A stretch of DNA of 64,000 nucleotides from Arthrobacter sp. ZGTC412 (GTDB lineage: Bacteria > Actinomycetota > Actinomycetes > Actinomycetales > Micrococcaceae), in contig NZ_PJII01000003.1 in the NCBI RefSeq assembly GCF_002929215.1, positions 186,001 through 250,000 of the forward strand, read 5' to 3'. A program made the position numbers and the translations under genes. This document shows, piece by piece, positions 34,430 through 43,740 of the stretch (the first letter of the stretch is position 1; each line of letters begins with the position of its first letter). Below the pieces are notes generated by a model, which saw nothing but the letters and a program-made list of their open reading frames with translations, was not told where the DNA came from and did not search any database.

Positions 34430-34521
34430 TGTGCACGTTCTCCGTACGGGGTACTAGAGGGGATACCAAATCATAGGGCACCCCCGTGTCCCGAACCAAC
34501 AAAGTCTGAACCAAAAAGCAA

Positions 34522-34541
34522 CCGGGGCACGCACGCCCCGG
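34522..34541 (-). terminator. Intrinsic terminator of pyrE
   Basis: CCGGGGC (34522-34528) pairs with GCCCCGG (34535-34541). On the minus strand TTGCTTTTTGG follows. It lies 19 bp past the pyrE stop. Confidence 0.8.
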
Positions 34542-34559
34542 CTGCCTGGGCAAACGTGG

Positions 34560-35144
34560 CTACGACAGCCCGAGCTCGTCCTTGCCGAACGCGAACAGGT
34601 AGGGAACCCCCGTCTCCGCTTCGATCTTTTCCTTGGCACCGGTGTTTCGGTCCACAATGACGGCGACGGCGACCACGTTGCCACCGGCCTTCCGGACTCC
34701 CTCTACTGCGGTCAGCGCCGAACCGCCCGTGGTGGAGGTGTCCTCGAGAACCAGGACCTTGCGGCCCTCCACGGACGGGCCCTCCACCTGGCGGCCCATG
34801 CCGTAGGACTTCTGGGCCTTGCGGACCACAAACGCGTCAACCGTCCGGCCGGCGTCCACCGCAGCGTGCATCACGGCGGTACCCACGGGGTCGGCGCCCA
34901 TGGTGAGTCCGCCCGCGCACTCAAAGTCGATTCCGGCGTCGTCCGCCAGGGCCAGCATTACCTGGCCCACGAGCTTGGAGGCCTCGTGGTGCAGGGTGAT
35001 GCGGCGGAGGTCGATGTAGTAATCGGCTTCGGCTCCGCTGGAAAGGATTACCTTGCCGCGGACCACGGCGAGTTCCTTGATCAGTTCCAGCAGGCGGGCG
35101 CGGGCGGCTGCAGGTTCTACTGCAGTGTCACTGGGGGAAGTCAT
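34560..35144 (-). CDS. pyrE: Orotate phosphoribosyltransferase
   Basis: The 194-aa enzyme converts orotate and PRPP to orotidine monophosphate. It has the PRPP motif VLVLEDTSTTGGSAL, the catalytic-loop region RKAQKSYGMGRQVEG and YYIDLRRITLH. ATG 35144 lies 7 nt behind TAAACT, so the longer frame to 35198 is rejected. It stands alone, away from other pyr genes, and diverges from nadE with 74 bp between start codons. Confidence 0.96.
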   Translation of the reverse strand: MTSPSDTAVEPAAARARLLELIKELAVVRGKVILSSGAEADYYIDLRRITLHHEASKLVGQVMLALADDAGIDFECAGGLTMGADPVGTAVMHAAVDAGRTVDAFVVRKAQKSYGMGRQVEGPSVEGRKVLVLEDTSTTGGSALTAVEGVRKAGGNVVAVAVIVDRNTGAKEKIEAETGVPYLFAFGKDELGLS

Positions 35145-35151
35145 GGACTCC

Positions 35152-35157
35152 AGTTTA
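35152..35157 (-). promoter_or_regulatory. Leaderless -10 element of pyrE
   Basis: The minus strand reads TAAACT, GGAGTCC and the ATG at 35144, a 7-nt gap. Confidence 0.55.
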
Positions 35158-35205
35158 GTGGGGGCGGGCCGGTGTGGATGCTTGGGGCTCATTGACACCG
35201 CTGGT

Positions 35206-35211
35206 TAGGCT
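35206..35211 (+). promoter_or_regulatory. Leaderless -10 element of nadE
   Basis: TAGGCT is followed by GGACCAT and ATG at 35219, a 7-nt gap. A TTGACA at 35192 is too close to act as its -35. Confidence 0.55.
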
Positions 35212-35218
35212 GGACCAT

Positions 35219-36073
35219 ATGCGCGAACTCCAGGCCAGGATCATTGAGGAAATGGGCGTCCAGCCCCGGATCGACCCCGCCGGGGAGGTGCGCAAGCGCG
35301 TCACATTCTTGAAGGACTACCTGAAAGCCACCCACACCAAGGGCTTTGTCCTGGGCATTTCAGGCGGCCTGGACTCGTCCCTGGCCGGAAAGCTGGCCCA
35401 GTTGGCGGTCGAGGAACTTGAGGCCGAGGGCGTGGACGTAAACTTCGTGGCCGTGCGGCTGCCCTATGGCGTCCAGCACGACGAGGAGGACGCCCAGGCT
35501 GCCCTGGACTTCATCCAACCCAAGACAGAGTGGACGTTCAACATCTCGGCCGCCGTGGACGGCTTCGAGGACGAGTTCGAAAAGACGGTGGGCTCGGAAA
35601 TTTCCGACTTCCATAAGGGCAACACCAAGGCACGCACCCGCATGATCGCACAGTACGCCCTGGCCGGAGAGCACAACTACCTGGTCCTCGGCACCGACCA
35701 CGGCGCTGAATCCGTTACCGGCTTTTTCACCAAGTACGGCGACGGCGGCGCGGACATCCTTCCGCTGTTTGGCCTGAACAAGAGGCAGAACCGCGCCCTG
35801 CTGGCCGAGCTCGGCGCGCCCGCCCGCGTCTGGGAAAAGGTGCCCACGGCGGACCTGCTGGATGGTAAGCCGGGCCGCACCGACGAGGATGAGCTGGGCC
35901 TGAGCTACGACCAGATCGACGATTACCTGGAGGGCCGGGACGTTTCAGAGTCCGTGGCTGAGCTGATCGAAGAAAAGTACCTGCGGACCCGGCACAAGCG
36001 CACCGTCCCCGTGACCATCTTTGACACCTGGTGGAAGCACCAGGGCCCAGAAGAAGCGCGCGCCGGGCTGTAG
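35219..36073 (+). CDS. nadE: Ammonia-dependent NAD(+) synthetase
   Basis: The 284-aa enzyme adenylates and amidates nicotinic acid adenine dinucleotide to NAD. The ATP P-loop SGGLDSS is at residues 48-54; [26 protein letters not shown] and the late [13 protein letters not shown] are family motifs. There is no nitrilase domain, so it uses free ammonia. ATG 35219 is chosen because of the leaderless -10; the longer frame from 35174 runs into the divergent promoter. Confidence 0.97.
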   Translation: MRELQARIIEEMGVQPRIDPAGEVRKRVTFLKDYLKATHTKGFVLGISGGLDSSLAGKLAQLAVEELEAEGVDVNFVAVRLPYGVQHDEEDAQAALDFIQPKTEWTFNISAAVDGFEDEFEKTVGSEISDFHKGNTKARTRMIAQYALAGEHNYLVLGTDHGAESVTGFFTKYGDGGADILPLFGLNKRQNRALLAELGAPARVWEKVPTADLLDGKPGRTDEDELGLSYDQIDDYLEGRDVSESVAELIEEKYLRTRHKRTVPVTIFDTWWKHQGPEEARAGL

Positions 36074-36123
36074 TTCCGCCGGGCAAGTCCTCAAGCGCTG
36101 AATATCCCCACCTTTGGGGAAGC

Positions 36124-36162
36124 ACGACGGCGCGTCGCACCGAAAGGGCGGCGCGCCGTCGT
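36124..36162. terminator. Hairpin between convergent nadE and iclR-type gene
   Basis: The perfect 11-bp arms 36124-36134 and 36152-36162 enclose a 17-nt loop; TATT follows on the plus strand. Confidence 0.7.
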
Positions 36163-36187
36163 TATTCCAGGGCAAAGCCGGGGAGAC

Positions 36188-36982
36188 TCAGCGGCCCCGC
36201 CGGCCTTTTCCGTCCCCACCCAGCTGCTGGGTGATGCGGTGCGCCTCGGCCATCAGGAGGTTGCCCAGCTCTTCCTGCCGCTCGGGCTTGAAGCGTGGCT
36301 CTATCCCCGTGAGGGAAAGCGCCCACGCGGGCCTGCCCGACGCGTCGAACACCGCGGCGCCCATCCCCCAACTGCCCTCCAGCACCAGCCCGGGATTCAC
36401 CGAGTAGCCAGCCTGCCTGGTCTGGGCGAGGTTGGCCCGGACCAGTTCTTGTGTGTGCGCTGCGGCGAAAGCACCCGCGTGCTCCGCCCAGCTGTGCAGC
36501 AGCTCCTCCTGCTCGGGCTCGGGCAGGAAAGCCATGATCGCAGTCCCTGCAGAGGCAACACCCAGCGGGAAGCGCACGCCCTCGTGCAGCACAAAGGACC
36601 GGACCGGAAAGCTTCCCTCCTCGCGCAGCAGGCATACCGTCTCCGAACCCCGGCGGATGGAAAAGAAGGCACTTTCACCGGTGGCCTCGGCAAGCCTGCG
36701 GAGGCTGGGCCGGGCAATGTCCTCAAGCGGAAATCGGGCAGCTGCCACTGATCCCATCAGGAGCATTTCCGGGCCCAGCACCCAGTTGCCGCTGCCGGCG
36801 TCGTGATCCAGCAGTCCTTCCGACGCGAGGGAGGAAAGCAGCCGGTGGACAGTGGGCCGGGTAAGGCCCGATTCCCTCACCAGCGCGGACAACTGCATCC
36901 CCTCCGCACTGCGTCCCACGAGCCGCAGCAGCCCGGCGATGCGGCTGACTACCTGGGCGCCCTGTACCGGCGAACTAGTCAT
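36188..36982 (-). CDS. IclR family transcriptional regulator
   Basis: The 264-aa protein has an N-terminal winged helix (SRIAGLLRLVGRS, LVRESGLTRPTVHRLLSSLASEGLL) and a C-terminal IclR effector domain (SAFFSIRRGSETVCLLREEG, GVRFPLGVASAGTAIMAFL). It diverges from the CoA-transferase/thiolase operon and is its likely regulator, responding to a pathway acid. ATG 36982 follows GGAGGG at 4 nt; the frame from 37033 is longer but lacks such a site. Confidence 0.92.
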   Translation of the reverse strand: MTSSPVQGAQVVSRIAGLLRLVGRSAEGMQLSALVRESGLTRPTVHRLLSSLASEGLLDHDAGSGNWVLGPEMLLMGSVAAARFPLEDIARPSLRRLAEATGESAFFSIRRGSETVCLLREEGSFPVRSFVLHEGVRFPLGVASAGTAIMAFLPEPEQEELLHSWAEHAGAFAAAHTQELVRANLAQTRQAGYSVNPGLVLEGSWGMGAAVFDASGRPAWALSLTGIEPRFKPERQEELGNLLMAEAHRITQQLGGDGKGRRGR

Positions 36983-37007
36983 TTTCCCTCCTACGGTATC
37001 CAGATTA

Positions 37008-37132
37008 TGGACTTCAATAATCCTATCGTCCACACTGTAGAACTCCTCTCTTATTCAGCAATTTCCGGTCTTGACAGCGCTTCTTCGCCGCCCGTAGTGT
37101 CCATTTTCAGAGCCCGCGTCCACAAGATGGAC
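37008..37132. promoter_or_regulatory. Candidate IclR operator cluster
   Basis: Five TGGAC/GTCCA half-sites lie at 37008, 37028, 37099, 37118 and 37128. The last two form a palindrome GTCCA-caaga-TGGAC (37118-37132), and the one at 37099 overlaps the -10 element. Confidence 0.45.
37071..37100 (+). promoter_or_regulatory. Promoter of the CoA-transferase operon
   Basis: TTGACA (37071-37076), an 18-bp spacer and TAGTGT (37095-37100) form a good sigma-70-type promoter 66 bp before the first ATG. Confidence 0.65.
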
Positions 37133-37165
37133 CAACCGCTGCGGGAATCTCAACGAGGAGGCCCC

Positions 37166-37894
37166 ATGTCCAAACTTCAGCCATCAGCCGCCGTCGCCCT
37201 GGAGGAGGCACTGCAGGACGGCATCACGCTTGCCGTCGGCGGGTTCGGCCTGAGCGGCATCCCCGCGGACCTGATCGAGGCCGTCCGTGATTCGGGGATC
37301 AAGGACCTGACGGTGGTCTCGAACAACATGGGTGTGGACGGCAAGGGCCTGGGCATCCTGATCGAAGCCGGTCAGGTCCGCAAGGTGATTGCCAGCTACG
37401 TGGGCGAAAACAAGCTCTTCGCCAAGCAGTACCTCGCCGGCAAGCTGGAGGTGGAGTTCACCCCACAGGGCACGCTTGCCGAGCGGCTCCGGGCCGGCGG
37501 CGCCGGCATCCCTGCCTTCTACACCAAAACCGGCGTGGGCACCCTGGTTGCAGAAGGCAAGCCGCACGAGGTGTTCGACGGCGAAACGTACGTCCAGGAG
37601 CGCGCCATCCGGGCCGACGTCGCGCTGGTCCACGCGCATACCGCTGACACGGACGGCAACCTGGTCTACCGCTACACCGCCAGGAACTTCAACCCGGTTG
37701 TTGCGACGGCGGGGCTCCTCACCATCGCGGAAGCCGAGGTGGTCGTGGAACCGGGCGAGCTAGATCCGAACCACATCGTCACGCCGGGAGTGTTTGTCCA
37801 GCGCCTGGTCCAGGCGAAGGACCGGGTCAAGGACATCGAACAGCGCACCGTCCGGCCGGCCGCCTCCCGCAATGCCGCGCCCGTACCGGCCTAA
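37166..37894 (+). CDS. 3-oxoacid CoA-transferase subunit A
   Basis: The 242-aa subunit has the CoA-transferase family I features [30 protein letters not shown] and [23 protein letters not shown]. With subunit B it moves CoA from succinyl-CoA to a 3-oxoacid such as acetoacetate or 3-oxoadipate. ATG 37166 follows GAGGAGG at 5 nt; the longer frame runs into the promoter. With the following thiolase it forms a ketoacid activation and cleavage module. No other pca genes are nearby, so acetoacetate is as likely a substrate as 3-oxoadipate. Confidence 0.93.
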   Translation: MSKLQPSAAVALEEALQDGITLAVGGFGLSGIPADLIEAVRDSGIKDLTVVSNNMGVDGKGLGILIEAGQVRKVIASYVGENKLFAKQYLAGKLEVEFTPQGTLAERLRAGGAGIPAFYTKTGVGTLVAEGKPHEVFDGETYVQERAIRADVALVHAHTADTDGNLVYRYTARNFNPVVATAGLLTIAEAEVVVEPGELDPNHIVTPGVFVQRLVQAKDRVKDIEQRTVRPAASRNAAPVPA

Positions 37895-37919
37895 CCACCA
37901 CGAACCCAAGGAGAACCCC

Positions 37920-38615
37920 ATGGCCTGGACCAGGGATGAAATGGCTGCCATCGCGGCCGAAGAACTGAACGACGGCGACTACGTAAACCTTGGCATCGGG
38001 ATCCCCACGCTCGTGGCCAACAACCTGCCCGCTGGCGTCCGGGTTGTGCTGCAAAGCGAAAACGGCCTCCTGGGCATGGGACCCTTCCCCTACGAGGGCG
38101 AGGAGGACGCCGACCTCATCAACGCCGGCAAGCAGACCGTCACGGTGTTGCCCGGCGGAAGCATCTTCGACTCCGCCACGTCCTTCGGCATGATCCGGGG
38201 CGGGCACGTCAAGGTTGCCATCCTGGGAGCCATGCAGGTTTCCGGCAGCGGCGACCTCGCCAACTGGACCATCCCCGGCAAGATGGTCAAGGGAATGGGC
38301 GGGGCTATGGACCTCGTGGCCGGGACCCCGCGCGTGGTGGTCCTCACCGAGCACAACGCCAAGGACGGCAGCGCCAAGATCGTGCGGGAGTGCACGCTTC
38401 CCCTGACCGGCCTTGCGGTGGTTGACCGCATCATCAGCGACGTCGCGGTCTTTGACCTCGTGAAGAACGACGGCGGCGGGCGGCAGCTCACGCTCACCCG
38501 CTTGGCGCAAGGGGTCACAGTTGAGGAAATCCGCGAAAAGACGGAGGCAGAGTTCACCGTTGCCCTGGACGAACCGGAACCGGCGGCAGCTGCCCTCGAA
38601 GGGGCCCGGGCATGA
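37920..38615 (+). CDS. 3-oxoacid CoA-transferase subunit B
   Basis: The 231-aa subunit carries the active-site Glu in [11 protein letters not shown], which forms the CoA thioester intermediate, and [24 protein letters not shown] 37920 follows AAGGAG at 6 nt. Its stop overlaps the thiolase ATG by 4 bp. It pairs with subunit A encoded 25 bp upstream. Confidence 0.94.
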   Translation: MAWTRDEMAAIAAEELNDGDYVNLGIGIPTLVANNLPAGVRVVLQSENGLLGMGPFPYEGEEDADLINAGKQTVTVLPGGSIFDSATSFGMIRGGHVKVAILGAMQVSGSGDLANWTIPGKMVKGMGGAMDLVAGTPRVVVLTEHNAKDGSAKIVRECTLPLTGLAVVDRIISDVAVFDLVKNDGGGRQLTLTRLAQGVTVEEIREKTEAEFTVALDEPEPAAAALEGARA

Positions 38616-39802
38616 GCCTTCAGGAACAGTTCGGCAAGGATGTCCTGCTGACCGGCTGGGGGCACAGCCGCTTCGGCAAGCTGACGGAGGAGACCCTGGA
38701 GTCCCTGATCCTCCAGGTGGCCACCGAGGCCATCGCCAACTCCGGCATCGAGCCGGGCCAGATCGACGAAATCTACCTGGGCCAATTCAACTCCGGGATG
38801 ATGCCGCTGGCATTTCCGTCGTCGCTGGCGCTACAGGTCTCCCACGATCTGGCGAACGTTCCCGCCACACGGGTGGAGAACGCCTGCGCCTCCGGCTCCG
38901 CGGCATTCCAGCAGGGCACCAAGTCCCTACTGGCCGGCACGGCGAAAACGGTTCTGGTGATCGGCGCGGAAAAGATGACCCACGCGGGCGCCGACGTTGT
39001 AGGTGCAGGCCTGCTGGGCGCCGACTACGACATGGCCGGTAAGGCATCCACCACCGGTTTCACCGGACTCTTTGCCGAGGTGGCCAAGCACTACGGGAAG
39101 CGTTACGGCGCCGGAAACCTGGGTGACGTCCTGGGCAGCATCGCGGCGAAGAACCACCGCAACGGCGTGGACAACCCGTACGCCCAGCTTCGAAAGGACC
39201 TTGGCGAGGAGTTCTGCCGCACGGTCTCTGACAAGAACCCGATGGTGGCCGATCCGCTGCGCCGCACCGACTGCTCCCCCGTGTCGGACGGCGCCGCCGC
39301 CGTCGTGCTGTCCACCTCGCCGACCGGTGGTGCCACTTCCCCGGTGCGGCTTGCCGGCTTTGGCCACGCCAACGACTTCTTCCCGGCATCCCGCCGGGAT
39401 CCGGTTGCCTTCAACGCCACCCGGGTGTCCTGGCAGCGCGCGCTGGAAATGGCCGGCATCGGGCTGGAGGGCCTCGACTTCGCCGAGGTTCATGACTGCT
39501 TCACCATCGCCGAACTGCTGATGTACGAGGCGATGGGCCTGACCGAACCGGGCCAGGGCGCCCAAGCCATCGAGGAAGGCTGGGTGTACAAGGACGGCAA
39601 GCTGCCCATCAACGTGTCCGGAGGCCTGAAGGCCAAGGGCCATCCAGTGGGAGCGACCGGCGTCTCGCAGCACGTCATCGCCGCCATGCAGCTGACCGGA
39701 ACCGCGGGCGGCATGCAGCTTGCCAACCCGCGACGTGCCGCAGTCCAGAACATGGGCGGCGTGGGCATCGCCAACTACGTCAGCGTCCTCGAGGCCGTGT
39801 AG
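38612..39802 (+). CDS. Thiolase family protein (acetyl-CoA acetyltransferase / SCP-x type)
   Basis: The 396-aa thiolase has nucleophile C92 in [22 protein letters not shown] and the late [15 protein letters not shown]. The sequence type is closer to SCP-x/thiolase-like enzymes than to classical AtoB. It should cleave the 3-oxoacyl-CoA formed by the CoA-transferase encoded in the same operon. Its ATG overlaps the subunit B stop (ATGA). Confidence 0.92.
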   Translation: MSLQEQFGKDVLLTGWGHSRFGKLTEETLESLILQVATEAIANSGIEPGQIDEIYLGQFNSGMMPLAFPSSLALQVSHDLANVPATRVENACASGSAAFQQGTKSLLAGTAKTVLVIGAEKMTHAGADVVGAGLLGADYDMAGKASTTGFTGLFAEVAKHYGKRYGAGNLGDVLGSIAAKNHRNGVDNPYAQLRKDLGEEFCRTVSDKNPMVADPLRRTDCSPVSDGAAAVVLSTSPTGGATSPVRLAGFGHANDFFPASRRDPVAFNATRVSWQRALEMAGIGLEGLDFAEVHDCFTIAELLMYEAMGLTEPGQGAQAIEEGWVYKDGKLPINVSGGLKAKGHPVGATGVSQHVIAAMQLTGTAGGMQLANPRRAAVQNMGGVGIANYVSVLEAV

Positions 39803-39833
39803 CGTAGCTGGGTTTTCCCACCTTTCAACCACG

Positions 39834-39872
39834 ACGTCGGTGCGCCGCACCCAAAGTGCGGCGCGCCGACGT
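39834..39872. terminator. Intrinsic terminator between convergent genes
   Basis: The 17-nt arms 39834-39850 and 39856-39872 pair with one G-T wobble around a 5-nt loop. It closes the thiolase operon and faces the ankyrin gene. Confidence 0.8.
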
Positions 39873-39920
39873 ACTTTCCGGCAAAAGGTGGGGAACTCCA
39901 GCGGGGGTGGTGTCGCGAGG

Positions 39921-40637
39921 TCAGCCCCGGCCTCGGAGCATGGCCGCGATCTCCGCGAAGCCCAGCCGTTCGGCGTTCTGCAACGCCGTCCGTCCCTCCG
40001 CATCCCTGATGTTCGGATCGGCGCCCGCGGCCAGGAGCAGGCGCACCACTTCCTGCTGCCTGGGCCCGCCGCTGTTCAGCAGGATGGCTTCCTGCATTGC
40101 AGTCCAGCCGAGGTTATTGACGTGGTTCACGGGCACTCCGGCGTCGACAAGGATTTGTACCGTCTCCACGTGGCCGTGTTCGCTGGCCGGGATAAGGGCT
40201 GTTCCGCCGTAGCGGTTGGTGCTGGCGACGTCTGCCCCCGCGGCCAACGTCAGCCGAAGCACCTCATTGAATCCTTCGGCGCCCGCATAGAGGAAGGCCG
40301 AATCCTGGATGGCGTCCTTGGCGTTCACGTTGCCGCCTCGCTGAATCAGTTCGCTGGCCAACGGAACGTTGTTGGCTTTGGCGGCGACGATCAGCTCCCG
40401 GTCAAGCTGTGCCTGCGCTTCGGCGGAGAGCGCAGGACGCGTGCTCACAGGTGCCGGCGGCTTGGAAGAAGGCGCGGGTGATGCCGGATCCGCGGCGGAC
40501 GGCCGGGCGTCGGGGCTGGCCGGGACCGACGCCGGAGGGGACGCCGGCCGCGGTTCCCCTGGCTCCCCCGGACCCTGGCACGCTGTTATCGACATGGACA
40601 AGCAGAGGACCAGAAACAGGGCCCCGAACCACCTCAT
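39921..40637 (-). CDS. Ankyrin-repeat lipoprotein
   Basis: The 238-aa protein has a lipoprotein signal ending at C20 (MSITAC), a Pro/Ala/Ser linker to about residue 68 and four ankyrin-type repeats (ELIVAAKANNVPLASELIQRG; GFNEVLRLTLAAGADV; YGGTALIPASEHGHVETVQ; GRTALQNAERLGFAEIA). It should sit on the outer face of the membrane and bind a protein partner. In Pseudomonas the periplasmic ankyrin protein AnkB supports catalase; here the neighbour is an HbpS-like heme-binding protein. TAGGCT ends 6 nt before the ATG. Confidence 0.88.
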   Translation of the reverse strand: MRWFGALFLVLCLSMSITACQGPGEPGEPRPASPPASVPASPDARPSAADPASPAPSSKPPAPVSTRPALSAEAQAQLDRELIVAAKANNVPLASELIQRGGNVNAKDAIQDSAFLYAGAEGFNEVLRLTLAAGADVASTNRYGGTALIPASEHGHVETVQILVDAGVPVNHVNNLGWTAMQEAILLNSGGPRQQEVVRLLLAAGADPNIRDAEGRTALQNAERLGFAEIAAMLRGRG

Positions 40638-40643
40638 GCGCCT

Positions 40644-40649
40644 AGCCTA
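40644..40649 (-). promoter_or_regulatory. Leaderless -10 element of ankyrin lipoprotein gene
   Basis: The minus strand reads TAGGCTAGGCGCATG, identical to the promoter/start of the CoA-binding gene at 20991. It lies partly inside the 3' end of the HbpS-like gene. Confidence 0.55.
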
Positions 40650-41210
40650 CTTAGTGGCACCGGCACCTGCGATGGTCTCCGCACCTGCTGCAGCACAGGC
40701 TTCATCAAGCGCGCCGTCGGGAGCGCCGCCGACGCCAATGCCGGCCACCGAAACCCCGTTCACCTTCAGCGGGACGCCGCCGGCAAGGAAGAGGGTGCCG
40801 GGGAGATCGGCGATGCTGGGGCCGGAGCCGTTGATCCGCTTGGCCAGCTCGCTGGTGGGGGCGCCAAAGGCGGCTGCGGTGTAAGCCTTCTGCTGGGCTG
40901 CCTCAATGGTGTGCTCGGCCGCGTTGTCGCCCCGCAGCAGCGCCTGTACCGTCCCGAAACGGTCCACGACCGCTACCGTCACGAACGGCAGTTTGTCCGC
41001 CTGGCATGTGGCCAGCGCTGCCTGCACTGCCTTGGCAGAGGCGCCAACCGAGATGCGGTTTTGCTGCACCAGGTTCTCCGGAACCGGCTGGATATCAGCA
41101 GCAGGGCCGGCAGTTGGAGCAGGGCCGGCATTCGCGGCAGCCGTTACACCGGCGGTGAGGGCGAGCGCGCCTGCGGCTGCAGCGGCAAGAACTTTTGTGG
41201 ACTTTTTCAT
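40647..41210 (-). CDS. Secreted GlcG/HbpS-like heme-binding protein
   Basis: The 187-aa protein has a Sec signal peptide (MKKSTKVLAAAAAGALALTA, cleavage near ANAG) and a GlcG/HbpS domain: AVQAALATCQADKLPFVTVAVVDRFGTVQALLRGDNA, IEAAQQKAYTAAAF and LAGGVPLKVNGVSVAGIGVGG. In Streptomyces HbpS binds heme outside the cell and modulates the sensor kinase SenS. A kinase/regulator pair is divergent here, giving the same arrangement. ATG 41210 follows AAAGGAA at 5 nt. Confidence 0.88.
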   Translation of the reverse strand: MKKSTKVLAAAAAGALALTAGVTAAANAGPAPTAGPAADIQPVPENLVQQNRISVGASAKAVQAALATCQADKLPFVTVAVVDRFGTVQALLRGDNAAEHTIEAAQQKAYTAAAFGAPTSELAKRINGSGPSIADLPGTLFLAGGVPLKVNGVSVAGIGVGGAPDGALDEACAAAGAETIAGAGATK

Positions 41211-41383
41211 GCTGTTTCCTTTGCTCGGAGCCCCAAACAAGCGTTGGGAGGGGCGTACGCTCCAATCCTTCCGGGACCCCGGGTTCCTGCCATCGGGCCT
41301 TTGGCGGAACCGCCCTGCCCCAATAAGCCAGCCGTATCAGCCAAAAGGGTGAGAGACGGAGCAAGGGCGGGGGCCATAGCATT

Positions 41384-41403
41384 GGTGGGTAGCATTCCCC
41401 ACC
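41384..41403. promoter_or_regulatory. Inverted repeat around candidate -10 of kinase gene
   Basis: GGTGGG (41384-41389) and CCCACC (41398-41403) form a dyad enclosing TAGCAT (41390-41395), 16 bp before the kinase ATG. It could be an operator of the response regulator. The 208-bp divergent region shows nothing else clear. Confidence 0.4.
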
Positions 41404-41418
41404 GGAACCGGAATTCCC

Positions 41419-42702
41419 ATGCCTACCCGAGCCAACGCCGCACAGGCCACATCCGTCCCTGACTCAACCGCTGCCGGCGGGACCGGCCCGGCCGGGACGG
41501 CTTTGAATGGAACCACCGCGGCCACGAACAACGCCGGCGCCCGCTTCGGCACCATTGACGCAGCAGTGCATCTTGGTTTTGCGGTCCTGCTGGTGGCGTC
41601 CCTGGTCCGCTACGTGATGCGGCACAGCCCCGCGGACAATGTCCTGGTCCTGGCCCTTGCTGCAGCCGCCTGCCTGCTGTACTTCATCGTGGCCGTCCTT
41701 GCGTCACGCGGGAAGCCGGGGGCGCCGTGGGTGTTCACTTTGGTTGCGGTGTGGGCGGTCCTGGTCATCGCGGCTCCGAGCTTTGCCTGGTGCTCGTTCG
41801 CACTCTTCTTCCTCTGCCGCAGTGCACTGAGCGGTGCGGCCGCGTATGCAGCGGCAGGAGCCACTGCTGCTGCTACCGCCGCAGGTTTGTTCCGGCTGAG
41901 CAGCGGCACCGACCTTGCCATGCTCCTCGGCCCGCTCGCCGTCGGCGTGATGCTGACCTTGATCTACGACAAAATCCAGCACGACGCCGAGGAACAGCGG
42001 CGCCTGCACGCGGAAGTCTCCCTCGCGCAAGGACAGCTCGCGGCCAGTGAACGCCGGGCGGGAACCATTGCCGAGCGGGAGCGTGTTTCCCGGGAAATCC
42101 ACGACACCGTGACCCAGGGGCTGGCCAGCAGCCTGCTCCTGCTGGAAGCGGCCGGCAGGGCGTGGCCGGGCCCTGCAGCCCAAGCCGAACTCGCCCAGGC
42201 CACCGCTTTGCTGCGGGTCAACCTGTCCGAAACCCGCAGCCTGGTCCATGAACTTGCCTCCCCCGGACTGGACGCGTCACCCTTGCCTGATGCCCTGCTT
42301 TTCGCTGCACGGCAGTACGTCCCGGACGCCAGGCTCCTGGTCACCGGTGAACTGCGGCCCGTGCCGCCGGATGTCCGCCATGCCCTGCTGCGGCTAGTCC
42401 AAAGTGCAGCATCAAACATCGTGCTCCACGCGGGCGCCGCCACCGCCACACTGACCCTGAGCTACCTTCCCGACGCCGTCACCCTCGATGTCCACGACGA
42501 CGGCGCTGGCTTCGATCCCGCGGCGGCAGCACCGCCGTCGGATGCGGGAGGGTACGGACTGCGTGCCATGCGGCAGCGGGTGGAGCAGCTGGGCGGCGTT
42601 TTCTCAGTGGAAAGTGCACCCGGCGACGGGACCATCGTGGCAGCCCAGCTGCCCGCGCCGGAAGAACCTCATCAGCCTGCAGGGCCGGAAGAGTCTGCAT
42701 GA
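41419..42702 (+). CDS. Sensor histidine kinase (NarL/SenS type)
   Basis: The 427-aa kinase has an N-terminal low-complexity stretch, about five or six membrane helices (residues 47-182), a coiled-coil (188-220), the HisKA_3 box RERVSREIHDTVTQGL with phosphoacceptor H228, and a C-terminal HATPase domain (NIVLHAGAA, DDGAGFD, GGYGLRAMRQRV). It resembles SenS: few extracytoplasmic residues, divergent from an HbpS-like gene. Its stop overlaps the regulator start (ATGA). Confidence 0.92.
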   Translation: MPTRANAAQATSVPDSTAAGGTGPAGTALNGTTAATNNAGARFGTIDAAVHLGFAVLLVASLVRYVMRHSPADNVLVLALAAAACLLYFIVAVLASRGKPGAPWVFTLVAVWAVLVIAAPSFAWCSFALFFLCRSALSGAAAYAAAGATAAATAAGLFRLSSGTDLAMLLGPLAVGVMLTLIYDKIQHDAEEQRRLHAEVSLAQGQLAASERRAGTIAERERVSREIHDTVTQGLASSLLLLEAAGRAWPGPAAQAELAQATALLRVNLSETRSLVHELASPGLDASPLPDALLFAARQYVPDARLLVTGELRPVPPDVRHALLRLVQSAASNIVLHAGAATATLTLSYLPDAVTLDVHDDGAGFDPAAAAPPSDAGGYGLRAMRQRVEQLGGVFSVESAPGDGTIVAAQLPAPEEPHQPAGPEESA

Positions 42703-43325
42703 GCGTCATCACAGTGCTGCTGGTCGATGACCACCTGGTGGTGAGAAGCGGCCTGCGCGCCCTGCTGGGCACCCAGCCTGATATGGCCGTGGTCGCTGAA
42801 GCAGCATCCGGTGAGGAGGCCCTGCAACGCCTGGAACACGACGCCGTCGCGGTAGTGGTCATGGACCTCGCGATGGGCGCGGGCATGGACGGGATCGAGG
42901 CCATTCGGCTTATCCGCGAGCGTAACCATAGCCAGGCCATCCTGGTTTTCACCACGTACGACTCAGATGCGGACATAGTGCGGGCAGTGGACGCCGGTGC
43001 CATGGGATACCTCCTGAAGGACGCGGCACCTGACGAGATTTTCGCGGCCATCCGCGGGGCGGTCCAAGGCAAGAGCGTGATGAGCGCGCCCGTCGCATCC
43101 CGGCTTTTCCAGCAGCTGCGGAACCCCGACGAGATCCTGACCCCGCGCGAAGCCGAACTACTCAGCCTCCTGACGCAGGGCCTGAGTAACCGGGAACTCG
43201 GAAAGCGGCTCTTCATCTCTGAGGCCACGGTCAAGACCCACCTGGCGCATATTTACGCCAAGCTAGGAGTGGACACCAGGGCAGCTGCCATTGCCACCGC
43301 AATCCGCCGTGAGGGCATGCGCTGA
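42699..43325 (+). CDS. Response regulator, NarL/LuxR type (SenR-like)
   Basis: The 208-aa regulator has a receiver domain ([14 protein letters not shown], phosphoacceptor D56 in VVVMDLAMG, later TTYD and K in GYLLKDAAP) and a LuxR helix-turn-helix (about 143-205: [40 protein letters not shown]). It is coupled to the kinase by an ATGA overlap and should regulate this locus, perhaps the HbpS-like gene. Confidence 0.95.
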   Translation: MSVITVLLVDDHLVVRSGLRALLGTQPDMAVVAEAASGEEALQRLEHDAVAVVVMDLAMGAGMDGIEAIRLIRERNHSQAILVFTTYDSDADIVRAVDAGAMGYLLKDAAPDEIFAAIRGAVQGKSVMSAPVASRLFQQLRNPDEILTPREAELLSLLTQGLSNRELGKRLFISEATVKTHLAHIYAKLGVDTRAAAIATAIRREGMR

Positions 43326-43456
43326 CAACACTTTTGGCCAATACCCTTGCAAGGATGGCGTCCGCCCCGTACGTTGGGGACTGCGGGGGACGTTCTCCGC
43401 GCACCTCGGGCCGATGGCCCGGGGAGAGAATCAGAGTCACACGAAGGAATGCAGCC

Positions 43457-43660
43457 ATGGCAACAGGCACAGTTAAATGGTTCAACGCCGAAAAGGGTTT
43501 TGGCTTCATTGCCCCCGATGACGGGTCCGCTGACGTTTTCGCCCACTACTCCGCAATCTCCAGCAGCGGATACCGCTCACTCGATGAGAACCAGAAGGTT
43601 GAATTCGATGTGACCCAGGGCCCCAAGGGCCCGCAGGCGGAAAACATCCGCCCGCTCTAA
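43457..43660 (+). CDS. Cold-shock protein (CspA family)
   Basis: The 67-aa single-domain nucleic-acid chaperone has RNP1 KGFGFIAP and RNP2 VFAHYSAI, and the common [10 protein letters not shown] start. ATG 43457 follows GAAGGA at 7 nt. The 131-bp upstream space contains a GC-rich leader. A T-tailed terminator at 43707-43740 ends the transcript. Confidence 0.97.
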   Translation: MATGTVKWFNAEKGFGFIAPDDGSADVFAHYSAISSSGYRSLDENQKVEFDVTQGPKGPQAENIRPL

Positions 43661-43706
43661 GGCTTCGGCTTCCCTCCCGCACTTGCAAGGAGGAACCCGC
43701 CACGGC

Positions 43707-43740
43707 AGCGGCCCCACCAACATCAGTTGGAGGGGCCGCT
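43707..43740 (+). terminator. Intrinsic terminator of cold-shock gene
   Basis: The 15-nt arms 43707-43721 and 43726-43740 pair with one mismatch; GTTTTTG follows. Confidence 0.9.
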
